In this document: one piece after another, positions 17,165 through 24,450 of the stretch
Layout: every line of letters starts with the position of its first letter
Position numbering within the stretch: position 1 is the first letter of the stretch
Virus record (IMG/VR): IMGVR_UViG_3300021425_002358
Location: 1 to 36,995 of that record
Length of the DNA: 36,995 nt
Direction: 5' to 3' (one strand)
Source of the DNA: a virus
Translations under genes and position numbers: made by a program
Notes under the pieces: generated by a model
Seen by the model: the letters and a program-made list of their open reading frames with translations, nothing else
The model's database searches: none
What the model was told of the DNA's origin: nothing

Positions 17165-17820
17165 GATGGTTCAGGCCCTAAATGTCGATGCCACTTATTA
17201 TGTCTTACGATACTTTTACCGTTACAAATCATTCTGTACTTATCTCTCACTCTCAAAGACCACTCAACGTCTTCTTCTTCATTCCAAAGCAAGTCTTCAT
17301 TTAAAGGCTCGGCAAGCATAACATCTTTCTTTACTATAAAAAATGCACCGGCGAGATACATATATTGTGTTTCATCCCAGTTATCGTAAGGCAGTGCCCA
17401 CGCACGCCCTGCTCCGGGTTTATCCCACAAAGACCAATCCATAGGTACTCTGTGTCCGTTTATGAATAACTGCTGACATGAACAAATATCCCACGCTTGT
17501 TCAAACTGAAGAAAGTGTGAATACCACCAAATATCAAATACGTGGTAGTCATGCATCATCGCTAGATTTTCGTACTGCGCTGTCTGTGCCAGTATGTTCT
17601 TCTTGCGGGTAATCCATCTGGGCTTAACCGAGTCATCAAAGTGGATGTGTGTAACATCTTCACCTATGAGGGAGCCATCCGGTAGGCCAGTTTGATCACC
17701 GATGAATAGTATTTCATAATTAGGAATAGTTAAACGTCTAATAGAGTCTACGACCTCTTGAAGTTTATCAACATCATCGTATCCAGTAGTGATACAAAAC
17801 GACCAATCTTTATTACTCAT
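17161..17820 (-). CDS. Family 2-like glycosyltransferase
   Basis: 219 residues. WSFCITTGYDDVDKLQEVVDSIRRL and YEILFIGDQTG give the start of a GT-A fold; IHFDDSVKPRWITRKKNILAQTAQYENLAMMHDYHVFD includes the expected acidic metal site (HDYHVFD). AGAFFIVKKDVM, NEEEDVEWSLRVRDK and the final HNKWHRHLG fit the ED-x-E acceptor-base region and C-terminal His. It overlaps the HNH gene upstream by eight bases and the HAD-NTase downstream by four. Probably uses the nucleotide-sugar made by the fusion enzyme, by gene order. Confidence 0.88.
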   Translation of the reverse strand: MSNKDWSFCITTGYDDVDKLQEVVDSIRRLTIPNYEILFIGDQTGLPDGSLIGEDVTHIHFDDSVKPRWITRKKNILAQTAQYENLAMMHDYHVFDIWWYSHFLQFEQAWDICSCQQLFINGHRVPMDWSLWDKPGAGRAWALPYDNWDETQYMYLAGAFFIVKKDVMLAEPLNEDLLWNEEEDVEWSLRVRDKYRMICNGKSIVRHNKWHRHLGPEPS

Positions 17821-18277
17821 CTTCTTCCATCCAATACGGTTTTGCTGCTCTACCCTTCGTCCACTCTGATCTAACCCTAGCAGCCTCCTGAAAATGCTCT
17901 TTGGAGTTACACCAACTTTCTAAGTGTAAACCAAGTCCCTCAGCCTGCTTGGGCCTGATCGTTATTCTAGTATGGCAAGGTCGGCAGACAGCAAAAAGAT
18001 TCTCATCCTCCAGAATGCTTCCGCCCTGCGAACGGTTAACTAACTCGTGGATGTCATTTGTTCTGTTTACCGGCACTGCGCCTTGTTTGCCATCGTATAC
18101 CGCAAAGATAAGACATGCCTCGCACTCGGGGTTCTTCGCCAACATTTCCTCTACAATAGAACGACGTTCAACATACTTGGCCTTCATCTTGTCAGACCTA
18201 TGCTTTAGTGGAGTTCTCTTTAATTGGCTAGTACCCCTGTTGAGAGGTGTCCGGCGAAGCGGCTTACCTCTTTTCAT
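17813..18277 (-). CDS. HNH endonuclease with basic N-terminus
   Basis: 154 residues. A basic start (KRGKPLRRTPLNRG, KRTPLKHRSDKMK) is followed by CEACLIFAV, NDIHELVNRSQGGSILEDENLFAVCRPCHTRI, giving the two Cys pairs, the catalytic His and the Asn of HNH nucleases. It lies inside the glycosyltransferase cluster and overlaps both neighbours, so it is either a free-standing homing-type nuclease that has become part of the operon or a functional phage nuclease. It is not similar in detail to the HNH protein at 13572-13952. Confidence 0.88.
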   Translation of the reverse strand: MKRGKPLRRTPLNRGTSQLKRTPLKHRSDKMKAKYVERRSIVEEMLAKNPECEACLIFAVYDGKQGAVPVNRTNDIHELVNRSQGGSILEDENLFAVCRPCHTRITIRPKQAEGLGLHLESWCNSKEHFQEAARVRSEWTKGRAAKPYWMEEDE

Positions 18278-19382
18278 TCCATGCCTCCTTATGCATCGTT
18301 TTAATTAAATTGTAAAGTTTACCCGCACCTACCTTCACATCGAACTGCTTAACCTTTTTGCGAATTATAATAGACTGCTGCTTGCGGTAATCTTCGTCTA
18401 ATAGATTGCTAAGTAGAGACACATACTCTGAAGGCTCCCTAGCCAACATGCCAATACCATGAGTTTCCACAAGTTCCTCGTATTGAGGTGACCAAGACGC
18501 TACAAAAGGAATACCAGCAGCAGCATACTCCAGACCCTTAATATAGGACTTGGCGTGATTGAACGGAATGTCAGTCAAAGGGACAATACCAACGTTAAAC
18601 AAAAACCCTTCCTGTAAAGCATAAGGAGGTAAGAAGGGAGACGTAGATACAATTCCAGCACTCAGTCCCATCTCCTTATAGAACCTAGGAATGTTTGGTG
18701 CTTTAATGTCGCCAGTGTGATGGAAGCGTGCAAAATTAGAAACTTTGTTAGCGAAAGGTTTAAGGATTTCCAAATCTCCACTTCGGTGAGCCGTAGAACC
18801 CATCCACCCTACAACTAGTTTTCTAATTGGATCATCAGAGACAAAATCGGGAACGTTTCTGAACTGTGCAGTATTCACATGGTTCGTGTGTAGACCAACA
18901 TTATCGTTCCATTCAAGCATTCTGTCCCGGAGGAAAGGAGTAGATGCAATAACACCATCAGACTCTTCGATGATCTTACGGTACCAGTCAATATTTTCAA
19001 CAGGGTTGAGTTTGGGGTTAGAGGCCGAATACGCAGCATTCTTTTTGCTTAAGCCCCAGTACCAGTCATCAACATCCTGAAGGATAATCTGCCCTGCCAT
19101 CTGTGCCCGTTTCATATCTGGCAGAATCTGCTTGTGCATATAGCGCTGCATTATGATAACATCGCAGTCAAAATGGTCGCCCGTGTTATCCCAAGAATGG
19201 ATGCCAAAAGTGCCAGTAATATTGTTGTGTGCTAAAATGCCTAACACAACATCAATACCCCTCTTGCGTAAAGGACTTATGTACTGCCCTATTCTGATAT
19301 GACCCGAACCACCCATTACCGGCAAACCGGTATGGGTATGCATAGAACGTGACCAATCGTTAGATGCAAAACCAATCTTCAT
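18264..19382 (-). CDS. Glycosyltransferase, GT4-like (GT-B fold)
   Basis: 372 residues from ATG at 19382 (TAATG overlap with the upstream gene, GGAAG before it); a TTG four codons upstream is less likely. N-terminal MKIGFASNDW and GGSGHIRIGQYISPLRKRGIDVVLG fit a GT-B acceptor domain; VVGWMGSTAHRSGDLEILKP marks the second Rossmann domain; SYIKGLEYAAAGIPFVASWSPQYEELV is the Glu-containing donor site of GT4 (glycosyl transferases group 1). Likely adds a sugar to a surface polysaccharide or virion component. Confidence 0.87.
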   Translation of the reverse strand: MKIGFASNDWSRSMHTHTGLPVMGGSGHIRIGQYISPLRKRGIDVVLGILAHNNITGTFGIHSWDNTGDHFDCDVIIMQRYMHKQILPDMKRAQMAGQIILQDVDDWYWGLSKKNAAYSASNPKLNPVENIDWYRKIIEESDGVIASTPFLRDRMLEWNDNVGLHTNHVNTAQFRNVPDFVSDDPIRKLVVGWMGSTAHRSGDLEILKPFANKVSNFARFHHTGDIKAPNIPRFYKEMGLSAGIVSTSPFLPPYALQEGFLFNVGIVPLTDIPFNHAKSYIKGLEYAAAGIPFVASWSPQYEELVETHGIGMLAREPSEYVSLLSNLLDEDYRKQQSIIIRKKVKQFDVKVGAGKLYNLIKTMHKEAWNEKR

Positions 19383-19840
19383 TAAAACTTCCAAACACCA
19401 TCAAGAGCGGCATATAAACAATCGTCGCCCTCAGAATTAACTAAACCGTTATCTTCATGCCAACGCTTATGTTCAATGATTGCATCACGCAAGAACGTAG
19501 CCAACGAAAGAGAAGGATCGGCGGGCTGACCAAGCGCCATTAACCTATCCACTTCAGCAAGACGCTTCTCTGCATAAAACCTGAAACGTTTCGACTTCTC
19601 ACGTTGATCCTCAAGACCGGCAGCAGGGTCAGTAATAAAGTCTGAATAAGAACTACGGATAGCGGAAATTTCTTTGTCTAGTTCACCAATCTTGAAAGAG
19701 ACAGTCTCAATAATATTTACAAGACACTCTCTCCACCTTTCATGGTGCTCAGGCAAGCGCAATAAATCTCTATCCTGCTGCGAAGCCTTGTTTTTGATAT
19801 CTTCAGAAACAACTATCTCAAAATCTTTTAAAGTAGTCAT
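19382..19840 (-). CDS. Hypothetical helical protein
   Basis: 152 residues, mostly alpha-helical by composition (residues 20-110 rich in Glu/Lys/Arg/Leu; ETVSFKIGELDKEISAIRSSY, REKSKRFRFYAEKRLAEVDRL). The C-terminus (FLRDAIIEHKRWHEDNGL...DDCLYAALDGVWKF) is better conserved in appearance. I do not recognise the family. The gene lies between the RecB-like nuclease (three-base gap) and the GT4 glycosyltransferase (TAATG overlap), joining recombination and sugar genes in one transcript. Confidence 0.75.
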   Translation of the reverse strand: MTTLKDFEIVVSEDIKNKASQQDRDLLRLPEHHERWRECLVNIIETVSFKIGELDKEISAIRSSYSDFITDPAAGLEDQREKSKRFRFYAEKRLAEVDRLMALGQPADPSLSLATFLRDAIIEHKRWHEDNGLVNSEGDDCLYAALDGVWKF

Positions 19841-19843
19841 AGT

Positions 19844-20626
19844 TCAGTTCCATTCAGGACAAAGGCTCTTGAAATCGCACCAGTTACACAATGGTCCAGT
19901 CCTAGTTTCAAACTCACCCGAGTCACACATTGACTTTACTTCGTCCCAAGTATTTCGTACTTCCACACGAACAGCATTCTCAAGTTTTTCATCTACTGTA
20001 TACTTTGCAAACTGGCCTGACTTTACATACAGCAACTCAGCACGCTCAATATCCATGCCAGTCTGCTCTTTTAGAAGAATGCTATAAATAGTGATCTGCA
20101 TCTTCTTCTCCCACTCGTACTGTGGGCGAGGTTTCTTGCCAGTCTTGTAATCGGAGATAACTAACTTACCGTCTTCGACGGTATAACGGTCAATAATGCC
20201 AAAGATAGGTACACCATCAATGTCTCCATCCATCTTGGCTTCAATTCCAGTAGCGTCAAAAGAAGTAGGGTCTTCCATTCCGAAGTAATTCTCAATACAC
20301 CACCACGCCTTCCAGCGGAACTCATTCTCATCGCACTTTTCTTTAAGCGCACGAAACTCAGCCTCCCACTTGTTATTCCACAAATCACGAGCCAACTTGC
20401 GAGCAGTGACCTCAGTGCGCTCTTCACGAGGGTGAGCAAAAAGTTCTTCAAGAACTTCATGAACGAACGATCCTAAATGCTGCGCCTCCGTGGATTCAGT
20501 AGGCAACCTATCTAGCCTAGAAAACTTGAACTTTAGTGGACACTGCTGAAAAGTTCCAATAGAACTTGGCGACATATACTTCGGGTACTCGTAGGAAACA
20601 GGACCCAAGTCTAAACTATCCTGCAT
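19844..20626 (-). CDS. Cas4/RecB-like PD-(D/E)XK nuclease with Fe-S cysteines
   Basis: 260 residues from ATG at 20626 (GAAGAAGAGACAG before it, 11-base overlap with the annealing-protein gene; ATG at 20674 would overlap by 59). Nuclease elements: LGSFVHEVLEELF (the His motif), GIIDRYTVEDGKLVISDYKTGK (Asp and the D-x-K catalytic pair) and QITIYSILLKE. C29 with C247-x2-C250-x5-C256 (CNWCDFKSLC) forms the cage expected for a 4Fe-4S cluster, as in Cas4 and AddB. Next to a single-strand annealing protein, it likely supplies the 5' end resection step of a phage two-component recombinase. Confidence 0.92.
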   Translation of the reverse strand: MQDSLDLGPVSYEYPKYMSPSSIGTFQQCPLKFKFSRLDRLPTESTEAQHLGSFVHEVLEELFAHPREERTEVTARKLARDLWNNKWEAEFRALKEKCDENEFRWKAWWCIENYFGMEDPTSFDATGIEAKMDGDIDGVPIFGIIDRYTVEDGKLVISDYKTGKKPRPQYEWEKKMQITIYSILLKEQTGMDIERAELLYVKSGQFAKYTVDEKLENAVRVEVRNTWDEVKSMCDSGEFETRTGPLCNWCDFKSLCPEWN

Positions 20627-21278
20627 CTGTCTCTTCTTCTGCCGCTTCAGCGTTTCTATTCTTAACGAAGTCAAGCATTTCTCTCAAATGAGTTGCTGTC
20701 ACATTCTCATTGATAAATTCAGCACCGTCAGAAATTGTTTCCCAATGACTACGGCAAGCGTCGATAACATCCTGTGGCTGATTATTAAGAACACCTCGCA
20801 GTTTCTCAAAATGCTCAGCACTAATTGGCAAATCTGCTTCGTCCTCAACACGCTCCAAGTGCATTGCTTCTTCGGAACGGGCAAGATACAAGCCGACACC
20901 TAAATGCTGCGCTGCCTTCTTCAAAGCGTCTGATACAGCGCCCTTCATTTCATCACCAAGATCAACGATATCGCCATTCTTAGTACGCTTAATTTTCTGA
21001 CCACCAATACCGTCCTTGACAATCTTGATGGCAGGAGCCTCATCGGTAGGAACAAATGTTGTAGTCAAGCGGACGTGTGCCACAACGAAATCTGGATCAA
21101 GCGCATCACGGGCACACGAAATAATTTCGTAAGACCACATGTCAACCCCAAGTACACGATTTAGGCGACTGATTACCTCACTAACAGGAATATAAGTAAG
21201 GCTTGTCCCACCTTTCTTTAACTGACGCTCAACCGAAGAGTCGAACGGTTCAGATAATGCAAGTAACATATGGCTCAT
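20616..21278 (-). CDS. Rad52/22-like single-strand annealing protein
   Basis: 220 residues. LTYIPVSEVISRLNRVLGVDMWSYEI, VAHVRLTTTF, GIGGQKIKRTKNGDIVDLGDEMKGAVSDALKKAAQHLGVGLYL match the Rad52_Rad22 annealing domain (roughly residues 25-140); the C-terminal 80 residues are a variable acidic tail. The protein would anneal complementary single strands made by the nuclease encoded immediately downstream. AGGAGAAACAA precedes the ATG, which overlaps the upstream stop as ATGA. The phage also encodes RecA (23427-24401), so two pairing systems coexist. Confidence 0.93.
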   Translation of the reverse strand: MSHMLLALSEPFDSSVERQLKKGGTSLTYIPVSEVISRLNRVLGVDMWSYEIISCARDALDPDFVVAHVRLTTTFVPTDEAPAIKIVKDGIGGQKIKRTKNGDIVDLGDEMKGAVSDALKKAAQHLGVGLYLARSEEAMHLERVEDEADLPISAEHFEKLRGVLNNQPQDVIDACRSHWETISDGAEFINENVTATHLREMLDFVKNRNAEAAEEETDAG

Positions 21279-21787
21279 TTGTTTCTCCTAATCACTAGAT
21301 TCTTTTTTGATTCTCCAACTTCACAGTACTCATCAGCGTCCAAATGAAGTTCCTTCAACTTAGTAACCTTCCAATACGATATACCTGCAAACTGCAAAGC
21401 CTCACGGATCATCTCCGTGGGCGACTTAATGACTTCACCAGTATTCAAATCAACACTGCTGTCAACAATACGTTTACTGACATCTTCAATCAGTGATTGA
21501 TGATCCCAAGTCTTACGTGGGGAACCCGACTTAATTTCTACAGTAGCGCCGTCAACAGTAACAGGTACAGCCAAATGACCCAAATGTTCGGTTACGACAG
21601 ACTGCACCTCATTGAACAATTCTGAAATATGACCCTTCGCCGCATGTAAGTCACTAGCAAACTGCAACAACTCTTCTTTCTCGGTGGAATCAATGTCATC
21701 ACCAAGTTGCATAATACACCCCTCAAGGGTGCGCAATAAAGAATGAACTTCGTTTAGCGTCGAAGCCGGTCCAGACAAATCAGACAT
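21275..21787 (-). CDS. Conserved phage hypothetical protein ahead of the annealing protein
   Basis: 170 residues in two parts: a helical N-terminus (residues 10-70) and a C-terminal mixed domain VTVDGATVEIKSGSPRKTWDHQSLIEDVSKR...STEM-type helix, FAGISYWKVTKLKELHLDADEYCEVGES. I have no named family; the gene position directly before a Rad52-like protein suggests a recombination accessory. AAGGAGACTAT precedes the ATG. A clear promoter (TTGACT-17-TAAAAT) lies just upstream, making it the first gene of the recombination/sugar transcript. Confidence 0.78.
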   Translation of the reverse strand: MSDLSGPASTLNEVHSLLRTLEGCIMQLGDDIDSTEKEELLQFASDLHAAKGHISELFNEVQSVVTEHLGHLAVPVTVDGATVEIKSGSPRKTWDHQSLIEDVSKRIVDSSVDLNTGEVIKSPTEMIREALQFAGISYWKVTKLKELHLDADEYCEVGESKKNLVIRRNK

Positions 21788-21818
21788 ATAGTCTCCTTAA
21801 TAAATAGTAACTACGTGT

Positions 21819-21847
21819 ATTTTACTGAAAAATCAGCAACGAGTCAA
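21819..21847 (-). promoter_or_regulatory. Promoter for the recombination and sugar gene block
   Basis: Minus-strand TTGACT (21847-21842), 17-base spacer, TAAAAT (21824-21819), then a leader of about 25 bases with AAGGAG. It faces the whole minus-strand block down to about 8309; no further strong promoter was seen in the overlapping genes between. Confidence 0.6.
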
Positions 21848-21850
21848 CAC

Positions 21851-22237
21851 TCACTGCTCGTCAAGAAGTTGATCTAGCGCATAGTCCAAACTATACTTCA
21901 ACGGATCGTCCACCTCGGTGACTGCATCACGGAAAACTTCTGTCAGTTTAGCAGAGAACAACTGGATAGCGTGTTCTCTAACTGCGTTAACTGTTTCTTC
22001 TTCGGTTGCATCATCTCCAACCGTGCTCAAAATACCACTAACGATAAAATCATCAATGTCCTTATTTAGATACTCTTCCGCAACAGCAATAGTGATTTTG
22101 TCTATCGTCCAAGACACGACAGAAAAGTTCTTACCATCAAGACTGGCAGACGGTGATGACACAAACGTTATCTCAACGTCACCACGCTTTAAAACCGCAA
22201 GAACATCGTGGTCAAACTCTTCATACTCAGTTAACAT
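21851..22237 (-). CDS. Small acidic hypothetical protein downstream of whiB
   Basis: 128 residues from ATG at 22237, which overlaps the last 11 bases of the whiB-like gene; GGAAGTG lies upstream in the whiB coding sequence. A longer frame from 22309 would overlap whiB by 83 bases and is unlikely. The chain is acidic with alternating strand-like (DVEITFVSSPSASLDGKNFSVVSWTIDKITIAV) and helical (AVREHAIQLFSAKLTEVFRDAV) segments. Family not recognised. Co-transcribed with whiB. Confidence 0.72.
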   Translation of the reverse strand: MLTEYEEFDHDVLAVLKRGDVEITFVSSPSASLDGKNFSVVSWTIDKITIAVAEEYLNKDIDDFIVSGILSTVGDDATEEETVNAVREHAIQLFSAKLTEVFRDAVTEVDDPLKYSLDYALDQLLDEQ

Positions 22238-22469
22238 CAGACAACACTTCCGAAAGACGGACCAAATCTGGTCCAGTCTTTCCACCCCAAACCCCAACAG
22301 TCTGTCCACTATCTAAAGCAAACTTCAAACACTCTTCCTTGTGTTGACAAACATTATTACACATCGACACCGCCATCCTTCTCTTAGATGGGTGCGCAGA
22401 AAAGAACAACTTGTCTTCTCCAACGCAAGGGGCATCCTGAAACCAAGACGGTGCGCTTACATTAAACAT
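22227..22469 (-). CDS. WhiB-family Fe-S transcription factor
   Basis: 80 residues with the diagnostic features: C15, C37, C41 and C47 (C-x21-C-x3-C-x5-C, cluster ligands), CxxxxEECLKFAL and the G(V/I)WGG turn GVWGG (59-63). WhiB proteins bind 4Fe-4S, associate with the housekeeping sigma factor and occur only in Actinobacteria and their phages. The basic C-terminal DNA-binding tail is weak here (residues after 63 have few Lys/Arg), so it may act through sigma rather than direct DNA contact. Leader contains GGAGAAATTTC; promoter TTGATG-17-TACACT upstream. Confidence 0.94.
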   Translation of the reverse strand: MFNVSAPSWFQDAPCVGEDKLFFSAHPSKRRMAVSMCNNVCQHKEECLKFALDSGQTVGVWGGKTGPDLVRLSEVLSDVN

Positions 22470-22492
22470 TGAAATTTCTCCATGATAAACGT

Positions 22493-22521
22493 AGTGTACC
22501 TAAACGGTGTCAAGCCATCAA
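22493..22521 (-). promoter_or_regulatory. whiB promoter
   Basis: Minus-strand TTGATG (22521-22516), 17-base spacer, TACACT (22498-22493), about 25 bases upstream of the whiB ATG. A second TTGACA (22513-22508) overlaps but has no well-spaced -10. The unit diverges from the plus-strand promoter at 22538-22567. Confidence 0.5.
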
Positions 22522-22537
22522 CCGAAAAGTCACATAC

Positions 22538-22567
22538 TTGACAGCACCCCCCACGTGCGGCTACCCT
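22538..22567 (+). promoter_or_regulatory. Plus-strand promoter of the gene-free region
   Basis: Consensus TTGACA (22538-22543), 18-base spacer and TACCCT (22562-22567). Predicted start near 22574. No gene with a plausible start follows in the next 400 bases on this strand; the next plus gene, recA, has its own promoter. This is the main reason for proposing a noncoding RNA. Confidence 0.5.
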
Positions 22568-22574
22568 ATGAGCA

Positions 22575-22990
22575 CACTACAGAAGGAGCAAACTACCAAA
22601 AGACTGCAACCGGGAAATCCCGATGACATAAACGTTCACTGAAGGACCGGAGGGTTACACTCGTTACGCAACTGGTACTTTTACGACTAAGAGGGCACGC
22701 CTGCCCAAAGAGGAACGATTTGAATCGCACGATACACTGGAACAACATCTTTGACGAGATGCCAGTCCCTGCACGGAGACCATCAAGCCTTGAGGAACAG
22801 GTTCGGAACAAGCAAACGCCCATGCGGTTCCGGCACACGGGCAACTAGAGCCATATCTAGGGAGAGTGGGCATCGCTGAAAAAATAGGCGGTGTTTGGGG
22901 TCCATGAAGTGAACAGCCTTGAATAAACCATATGGGTTCGTCCCAGCCTCTCGTGCGTTAGCGTCAACTACCACACGAAAGGGTAGGTAG
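22575..22990 (+). ncRNA. Candidate structured noncoding RNA
   Basis: The 535 bases between whiB and the gene at 23005 hold no frame with a good start and ribosome site. A plus-strand promoter points in. Possible stems tile the interval: CGGG/CCCG 22611-22622; ACCGG/CTGGT 22646-22676; GGGCA/TGCCC 22693-22706; CGATT/AATCG 22716-22727; a compound ACTGG-CATCT/AGATG-CCAGT hairpin 22736-22766; GCCC/GGGC 22818-22842; CTAGA/TCTAG 22845-22860; GGC..TGTT/AACAGCC 22887-22918; TGGG/CCCA 22933-22945; TCGTG/CACGA 22951-22978. Some short stems are expected by chance, so the compound hairpin and the promoter carry most weight. Not tRNA, tmRNA or RNase P by any signature I can see. Strand and ends are inferred. 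Confidence 0.45.
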
Positions 22991-23004
22991 AGAAATGCCC
23001 AAAA

Positions 23005-23370
23005 TCAAACCAGCCTACGAACTTGCTGAGCATCTAGAAACACCGTAGCGGTTCCGTTCACAAGTTCTACCTGATCCATAGGGACTCCGACTTTAGAAGC
23101 AATTGCCGCACGCACCCGAATGTCTTCCATCGGATCATAAGCGGTGAAGAAGTCACGGTCTTCTCTATCATCAGACAGCACCTCCATCAGAGGAACGGGG
23201 GCAGGAGGAGCAATACAAGTTTTACAGCATAGGCGGTCTTCGTTCACCTTAGGCTTGCGGGCGCTGTCAACAGCGTGCCCACACTCCAACTCAATATGCC
23301 ACTTAGTTTGCCCGTACTCACCTAAGCGTACTGCCTGAGTGACTAAACGCTTTGGTCCTCGCTTACTCAT
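23005..23370 (-). CDS. Hypothetical protein with Cys/His cluster
   Basis: 121 residues from ATG at 23370. Residues 25-55 read ELECGHAVDSARKPKVNEDRLCCKTC, a possible zinc site (CGH plus CCxxC). The rest is acidic, then DIRVRAAIASKVGVPMDQVELVNGTATVFLDAQQV. No named family. TATTAT stands six bases before the ATG with no Shine-Dalgarno, the leaderless layout also used by recA, which diverges from this gene only 56 bases away. Confidence 0.7.
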   Translation of the reverse strand: MSKRGPKRLVTQAVRLGEYGQTKWHIELECGHAVDSARKPKVNEDRLCCKTCIAPPAPVPLMEVLSDDREDRDFFTAYDPMEDIRVRAAIASKVGVPMDQVELVNGTATVFLDAQQVRRLV

Positions 23371-23391
23371 AAAGATATAATACCAGCCCTC

Positions 23392-23420
23392 TTGACTGCA
23401 AGCCACTGACAACCTACAAT
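23392..23420 (+). promoter_or_regulatory. Leaderless recA promoter
   Basis: TTGACT (23392-23397), 17-base spacer, TACAAT (23415-23420), then six bases to the ATG at 23427. Transcript should begin at the start codon; there is no Shine-Dalgarno. No SOS-box palindrome is evident in the gap. Confidence 0.7.
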
Positions 23421-23426
23421 ACGACT

Positions 23427-24401
23427 ATGGATAAAGATAAACTTCTTGAAGACGCTCTAGGTCAAATCGAAAAGCAGTTTGGCACAGGAAGCATCATGCG
23501 TCTCGGTGACGCCGCTTCAATGCAGATCGAAACGATTTCAACCGGCTCTATCGCCCTTGACTTAGCCTTGGGTGTTGGAGGCGTGCCTCGTGGACGAGTT
23601 ACAGAAATCTATGGCCCCGAGTCTTCTGGTAAGACTACTATTGCGCTTCACATTATTGCAGAGGCCCAAAAGAATGGCGGAAAGTGTGCTTTTATCGACG
23701 CAGAACACGCACTAGACCCCGTGTACGCTAAGGCAATCGGATGCAACATTGATGACCTTCTCGTATCACAGCCAGATACCGGTGAGCAGGCGCTGACAAT
23801 CACGAACAAGTTGATTGAGTCGGGCGCTCTAGACGTTGTGGTCGTGGACTCAGTAGCAGCACTTACCCCTCGTGCAGAAATTGACGGCGAGATGGGCGAT
23901 AGCCATGTCGGGCTTCACGCAAGACTGATGTCTCAAGCCATGCGCAAGATTGTTGCTAATCTAAATCATTCCAAGACCACACTGATCATGATCAACCAGT
24001 TGCGGGAAAAGATTGGTGTAATGTTTGGTTCGCCCGAAGTAACTACTGGCGGCAAGGCACTCAAGTTCTACGCTTCAGTCCGAATGGACATTCGTCGCAT
24101 CGAAACGCTTAAGGATGGTGGCGAAGCGTCCGGTAATAAGACACGAGTTAAGGTAGTCAAGAACAAGTGCGCTCCGCCTTTCCGTCAAGCAGAGTTTGAA
24201 ATTGCATATGGTGAGGGAATCAGCCGCACCGGAGACATTGTAGACATTGCTGTCGAAATGGGCATCCTTGATAAGAAGGGTGCATGGTATGCTTACAAGG
24301 GTGAAAACATCGGACAGGGCCGTGCCAACACCAAAGCATTCTTGGATGAAAATGAAGAAATCCGAGAAACGATTGCCGATACAATCTATTCATCCATTTG
24401 A
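23427..24401 (+). CDS. recA: RecA recombinase
   Basis: 324 residues. Near-complete bacterial Rec[47 protein letters not shown] with Walker A (63-71), [26 protein letters not shown] (Walker B), [30 protein letters not shown] and [12 protein letters not shown]. It forms filaments on single-stranded DNA and drives strand exchange. The usual Gly/acidic C-terminal tail of cellular RecA (~345 residues) is mostly absent: the chain stops at [10 protein letters not shown]. High similarity to cellular forms suggests capture from a host, not a UvsX-type phage recombinase. The stop overlaps the -35 of the next promoter. Confidence 0.98.
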   Translation: MDKDKLLEDALGQIEKQFGTGSIMRLGDAASMQIETISTGSIALDLALGVGGVPRGRVTEIYGPESSGKTTIALHIIAEAQKNGGKCAFIDAEHALDPVYAKAIGCNIDDLLVSQPDTGEQALTITNKLIESGALDVVVVDSVAALTPRAEIDGEMGDSHVGLHARLMSQAMRKIVANLNHSKTTLIMINQLREKIGVMFGSPEVTTGGKALKFYASVRMDIRRIETLKDGGEASGNKTRVKVVKNKCAPPFRQAEFEIAYGEGISRTGDIVDIAVEMGILDKKGAWYAYKGENIGQGRANTKAFLDENEEIRETIADTIYSSI

Positions 24402-24426
24402 CAGACGCTATCATATGTAGTATCCT
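24398..24426 (+). promoter_or_regulatory. Promoter overlapping the recA stop
   Basis: TTGACA (24398-24403; contains the recA TGA), 17-base spacer, TATCCT (24421-24426). Leader includes AAGGAGG before the ATG at 24451, so this gene, unlike recA, uses a normal ribosome site. Confidence 0.65.
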
Positions 24427-24450
24427 TTCGTATCTAAGGAGGAAACTACT

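Noticed and set aside
22568-22642. 24-codon plus frame right after the -10 box
   Set aside because: The ATG touches the -10 hexamer, so it would not be in the transcript. Kept only as part of the broken-gene alternative.
22930-22946. tRNA-like T-arm (TGGG, TTCGT, CCCA)
   Set aside because: No acceptor stem, anticodon arm or CCA end in register; five-base loop. Treated as an ordinary hairpin.
22593-22974. Minus-strand frames in the gene-free region
   Set aside because: Three overlapping frames (63-83 codons) with no ribosome site, no recognisable domain and biased composition.
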